Shown in pieces: positions 61,497 through 64,000 of a DNA stretch of 64,000 bases. The stretch is from NCBI RefSeq assembly GCF_001905385.1, contig NZ_LIPF01000012.1, forward strand, positions 124,001 to 188,000. The letters are read 5' to 3'. The translations under genes and the position numbers were made by a program. This DNA comes from Streptomyces sp. CB02414. Its GTDB lineage: Bacteria > Actinomycetota > Actinomycetes > Streptomycetales > Streptomycetaceae. Below the pieces are notes generated by a model. That model saw only the letters and a program-made list of their open reading frames with translations. It ran no database searches and was not told where the DNA came from. How positions within the stretch are numbered: position 1 is the stretch's first letter; every line of letters begins with the position of its first letter.

Positions 61497-61588
61497 TGAC
61501 ACTCCGACTCCCCGACGTCCTGGCCATCGTGCGAACGGCCAAAGGAACCGGGCGCAGCGTGCGGGACATGGGTCTTCTCTTATCGCCA
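61497..61588 (+). pseudogene. Scar of an antitoxin-toxin pair (second copy of 24302-24600)
   Basis: 61497-61517 (TGACACTCCGACTCCCCGACG) matches the antitoxin 5' end at 24309-24329 with one difference. 61518-61588 (from TCCTGGCCATCG through GACATGGGTCTTCT) matches the toxin at 24527-24599 with many third-position changes. Compared with the left copy, 120 bp between the TRAM end and the antitoxin and 197 bp between the two blocks are missing. It therefore repeats the left-hand gene order TRAM end, antitoxin, toxin, in collapsed form. Confidence 0.75.
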
Positions 61589-61589
61589 G

Positions 61590-62597
61590 GACCGTCGGCT
61601 CACCGCCGAGCACGTCCTGATCGCGGCCGGCGCCGAACCGTTGATCCCGGCGATCGACGGCCTGCCGGATGTCGGCTATCTGACCTCCGCCACCGCCATG
61701 GAGCTGGACCGCGTCCCGGAGTCCCTCCTCGTCATCGGCGCCAACGCCGTCGGGCTGGAGCAGGCGCAGATCCTGTCGCGGCTCGGCGCCGCGGTGACCG
61801 TCGTCGACATCGCGCCGCGCATCACCCCGCGCGAAGACGCCGCCGTCTCCGCCAGTTTGGAGGGAGCCTTGACGGAGGAGGGCATCTCCTTCCGGACCGG
61901 TGTCACGCCGGTGCGCGTCGCACGCTCCGGCGACCAGGTCGTCCTCACCGTCGACGACGGCACGGGCACCAGCACACTGTCCGCCGAGCGCCTCCTCGTC
62001 GCCACCGGCCGCCGGCCCGTGACAGAACCGCTTGACCTCAAGGCCGCTGGACTGGAGACCGGCCCCGCCGGAGAGGTCGTCGTCGACGAGCACCAGCGCA
62101 CCGCCCACTCGCGGATCTGGGCCGCCGGCGACGTGACCGGGCGCGCCCGGCAGTTCGAGTACGTGGCCGTCGCCCAGGCGGAACTCGCCGTCGCCAACGC
62201 CTTCGACGGCGCCGGGACCGGCGTCCTGGACTACCGGTACCTGCCGCACGTCACCTTCACCTCGCCCGCCGCCGCAGGCGTCGGTCTGACCGAGGAGCAG
62301 GCGCGCGAGAGCGGACGGCCTTACGAGGTCCGCGTCCTGCCACTGGCGCACATCGGGCGGACGATGGTCAGCCGTCGTCCGCACGGCATGGTCAAGCTTG
62401 TCTCCGACGGTGAGACGGACCGCCTGCTGGGCGTCCACATCGTCGGCGACGAGGCTGGCGAAATCATCGTCGCTGCCACCTACGCTCTGGAAGCCGGCTT
62501 CACCGTGGCACGGCTGGCTCGCACCTGGTCGCCCTTCCTCACCATGGGCGAGTCCCTCAAGATCGCGGCCCAGCAGCCCGCCACCGAACCGGCCTGA
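61590..62597 (+). pseudogene. Headless mercuric-reductase/dihydrolipoamide-dehydrogenase-like gene
   Basis: The frame enters at about 61590 (RRLTAEHVLIAAGAEPLIPA) directly after the toxin scar and is open to TGA 62595. Present: the NAD(P) domain (LLVIGANAVGLEQAQILSRL), the second FAD contact (RIWAAGDVTGRARQFEYVAV) and the dimerisation domain (YLPHVTFTSPAAAGVGLTEE). Missing: the first about 140 residues with the FAD GxGxxG and the redox CxxxxC pair, so it cannot be an active reductase. AME LDRVPESLLVIG favours MerA-like enzymes. ATG 61641 could start a 318-residue product, but without FAD binding. Confidence 0.75.
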
Positions 62598-62829
62598 CCC
62601 GCCTGTGGCGTGACCGCAGGCGCCCCATCGAGATCCGGTGCACTGTTGCCTCGTTCACTCACCTCAGCCGCCTTGGCGATGGGGACGGGGTGGAGGCGGT
62701 CGGCCTGCTGGTGTGACCGCGGGGTAGGCGGACCGCCGAGTCCTCTCCGGTGCCCGCGCCACGTGATCTGGTCTGGAAAACGACCGGTGAGACATGAACG
62801 GACGCCTGCGGCACGAGGTGTGGTTCCGA

Positions 62830-63486
62830 TCAGTTCTCAGTGATGGCGTTCTGGCGGGTCGTGTCCCAGGGGCGGCTCCATGCGAGTTCGTCGAGCAGCC
62901 GGTCCAGGACATGGGCGGTGTAGCCCCAGACATGGGCACCGTCGAGTTCGAATCCCGGCCCTGCCCAGTGCTCCCCGTACGTCACGGTGCTGCGGTTCTC
63001 CGGCTTCACGAGGTGGCTGCGGGGCACCCAGTGCGTCGACCGGGTCTCGCGGTTGTGCCAGTGCTGTGCCGGGCCATCCCGGATATCGTCTCCGGCCCAG
63101 GCCAGCACCGGCGTGACGACGTTCGCGCTCGCCTCCAGGGCCAGGGTGGGCAAGGTGCCGAGCACGTGCCGTCGGCCGAGGGCCACGCCGGTCTCCTCGT
63201 GGCACTCACGGAGCGCGGCCGTGACGGGGGTCTCACCCAGTTCGATGCCGCCGCCGGGGAACGCGAACTCGCCCGGATGATGGCGCAGAGTGAAGGAACG
63301 CCGCACGAGCAGGAAAGCGATGTCGTCGGCGACCGGCTTGGCCACGACCACCACGGCGCTCGCGCGCATCGTGCGTCGGTGCTGCGACGTGGCGCGTGGG
63401 AGCCCTGCCCGACCCCACGGGTGCCGCCCCCGCCGTCCGACGAGACCCGCCAGTTGTTCCCTGGCGCTGATCGTCGTCTCCGTCAT
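62830..63486 (-). CDS. Nudix hydrolase
   Basis: 218 residues from ATG 63486, chosen because GGGAGGAAG lies just upstream; the frame extends further but without a ribosome site. Nudix box GGGIELGETPVTAALRECHEETGV (about 91-114) is complete. The preceding LRHHPGEFAFPGG resembles CoA-pyrophosphatase (NudL) members. Hydrolyses a nucleoside diphosphate derivative; substrate not certain. Lies outside the presumed island. Confidence 0.88.
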   Translation of the reverse strand: MTETTISAREQLAGLVGRRGRHPWGRAGLPRATSQHRRTMRASAVVVVAKPVADDIAFLLVRRSFTLRHHPGEFAFPGGGIELGETPVTAALRECHEETGVALGRRHVLGTLPTLALEASANVVTPVLAWAGDDIRDGPAQHWHNRETRSTHWVPRSHLVKPENRSTVTYGEHWAGPGFELDGAHVWGYTAHVLDRLLDELAWSRPWDTTRQNAITEN

Positions 63487-63582
63487 TCTTCCTCCCGCTC
63501 TCACGTCGGATTCCTCGGCGTGCGCGTCGGCGCGGTCGCCGGCGCGCTCAGCGGCAGAGTCGCTGCCGATCAAGCTCGGAAC

Positions 63583-64000
63583 TCACCGTGAGGGGAGCGC
63601 GTAGTGGTCGGCGATGAGCTCGACCGTGCGGGCCTGGGCCTGGCGTGAGTGACCCATCACTACGAGCATCACTTCGTCGGCTCCGGTGCGGGCATGGAGT
63701 CGTTCGAGGGCCGCGGCCACCTCCGGGCCGGTGCCGTTGAGGAACCGGTGGGTGTAGGTCTCGAGGATCTGCTGCTCCTGGAGGCCGGCGGGGTATGCCT
63801 CGACCTCCTCCGGGGGAAGCAGGCTGTAGGGCTTGCGCTGGAACATCCGCAGCATGGCCATCGCCGACGAGGCCGCCTGACGCCGGGCCTCCGTCGGATC
63901 ATCATGGGCGACCACGCCGACGCTGACGAGCGTGTACGGCTCGGCCAGGGCCTTCGAGGGACGGAAGTTCTCCCGGTACAGACGCATGGCCGAGGCCACA
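63583..64000 (-). CDS. Luciferase-like (LLM) flavin oxidoreductase, C-terminal part
   Basis: Partial; the 5' end is beyond the window. Stop at 63583. The visible part reads ALAEPYTLVSVGVVAHDDPTEAR, YSLLPPEEVEAYP, TGTGPEVAAALERL-like (NGTGPEVAAALERLHARTGADEVMLVV) and HYALPSR. This is the tail of the bacterial luciferase-like monooxygenase family that uses F420 or FMN. Substrate unknown. Confidence 0.85.
   Translation of the reverse strand, partial: VASAMRLYRENFRPSKALAEPYTLVSVGVVAHDDPTEARRQAASSAMAMLRMFQRKPYSLLPPEEVEAYPAGLQEQQILETYTHRFLNGTGPEVAAALERLHARTGADEVMLVVMGHSRQAQARTVELIADHYALPSR

Noticed and set aside
61641..62597. Intact short oxidoreductase from ATG 61641
   Set aside because: It lacks the FAD-binding GxGxxG domain and redox cysteines that the family needs, and similarity continues upstream of the ATG.

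Overview
The window is about 72% G+C. It has Streptomyces codon use (G/C at third positions, frequent GTG starts, GTGA/ATGA start-stop overlaps) and begins inside sepH, an actinobacterial cell-division gene. The organism is very probably a Streptomyces. The left third matches the chromosomal core order known from S. coelicolor around the sepH/cutRS/dut region. Part of it (suhB, DUF4193, DUF3093, dut, DUF3710, OB-fold, DUF3159, two trkA, APC permease, TRAM methyltransferase) also matches the M. tuberculosis Rv2689c-Rv2701c block. Family names come from reading the translations and from recall; no database search was run.

Layout. 1-24151, conserved core: sepH 5' end, a Gly/Ser/Asp-tailed membrane protein, FAD-linked oxidase, MFS permease, ferrochelatase, inositol monophosphatase, CutR/CutS, the DUF4193-dut-DUF3710 block, an orphan ABC ATPase, KdpD/KdpE, OB-fold and DUF3159 proteins, two TrkA-type RCK proteins, a 40-residue membrane peptide, a KimA-like potassium importer and a TRAM-domain rRNA methyltransferase. 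24274-24885: an antitoxin/Doc toxin pair behind a near-perfect operator. 24886-26400: gene debris, including broken UPF0703 and AztD-like zinc genes. 26405-57782: a Zur-type repressor gene and a coelibactin-type metallophore cluster with its own ferredoxin, peptide/nickel-type ABC importer, salicylate synthase, salicylate-AMP ligase, two NRPSs, two reductases, methyltransferases, P450, type II thioesterase and a paired export/import ABC transporter. 57840-61161: zinc-independent ribosomal protein paralogues (L31 remnant, L28, S14, L32) with CobW/ZNG-type GTPase genes. 61393-62597: a second, degenerate copy of the TRAM 3' end plus antitoxin/toxin remnants, then a headless mercuric-reductase-like gene. 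62830-64000: a Nudix hydrolase and the end of a luciferase-like oxidoreductase.

How it works together. Sites resembling Zur boxes lie before the Zur-like gene, before the ferredoxin operon, between the ligase and NRPS genes, and before L32-CobW. Under zinc starvation the block would therefore switch on synthesis and transport of a salicyl-capped, thiazoline-type zincophore, a zinc-metallochaperone GTPase, and ribosomal proteins that need no zinc. The whole zinc block sits between two copies of the TRAM 3' end (24089-24188 and 61393-61492, 43 bp of it identical). This suggests that a 37-kb 'zinc-starvation island' was inserted here. In S. coelicolor the coelibactin genes lie in a chromosome arm, far from this core locus. 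Left of the island, KdpDE, two RCK proteins and the KimA-like importer form a potassium-homeostasis neighbourhood.
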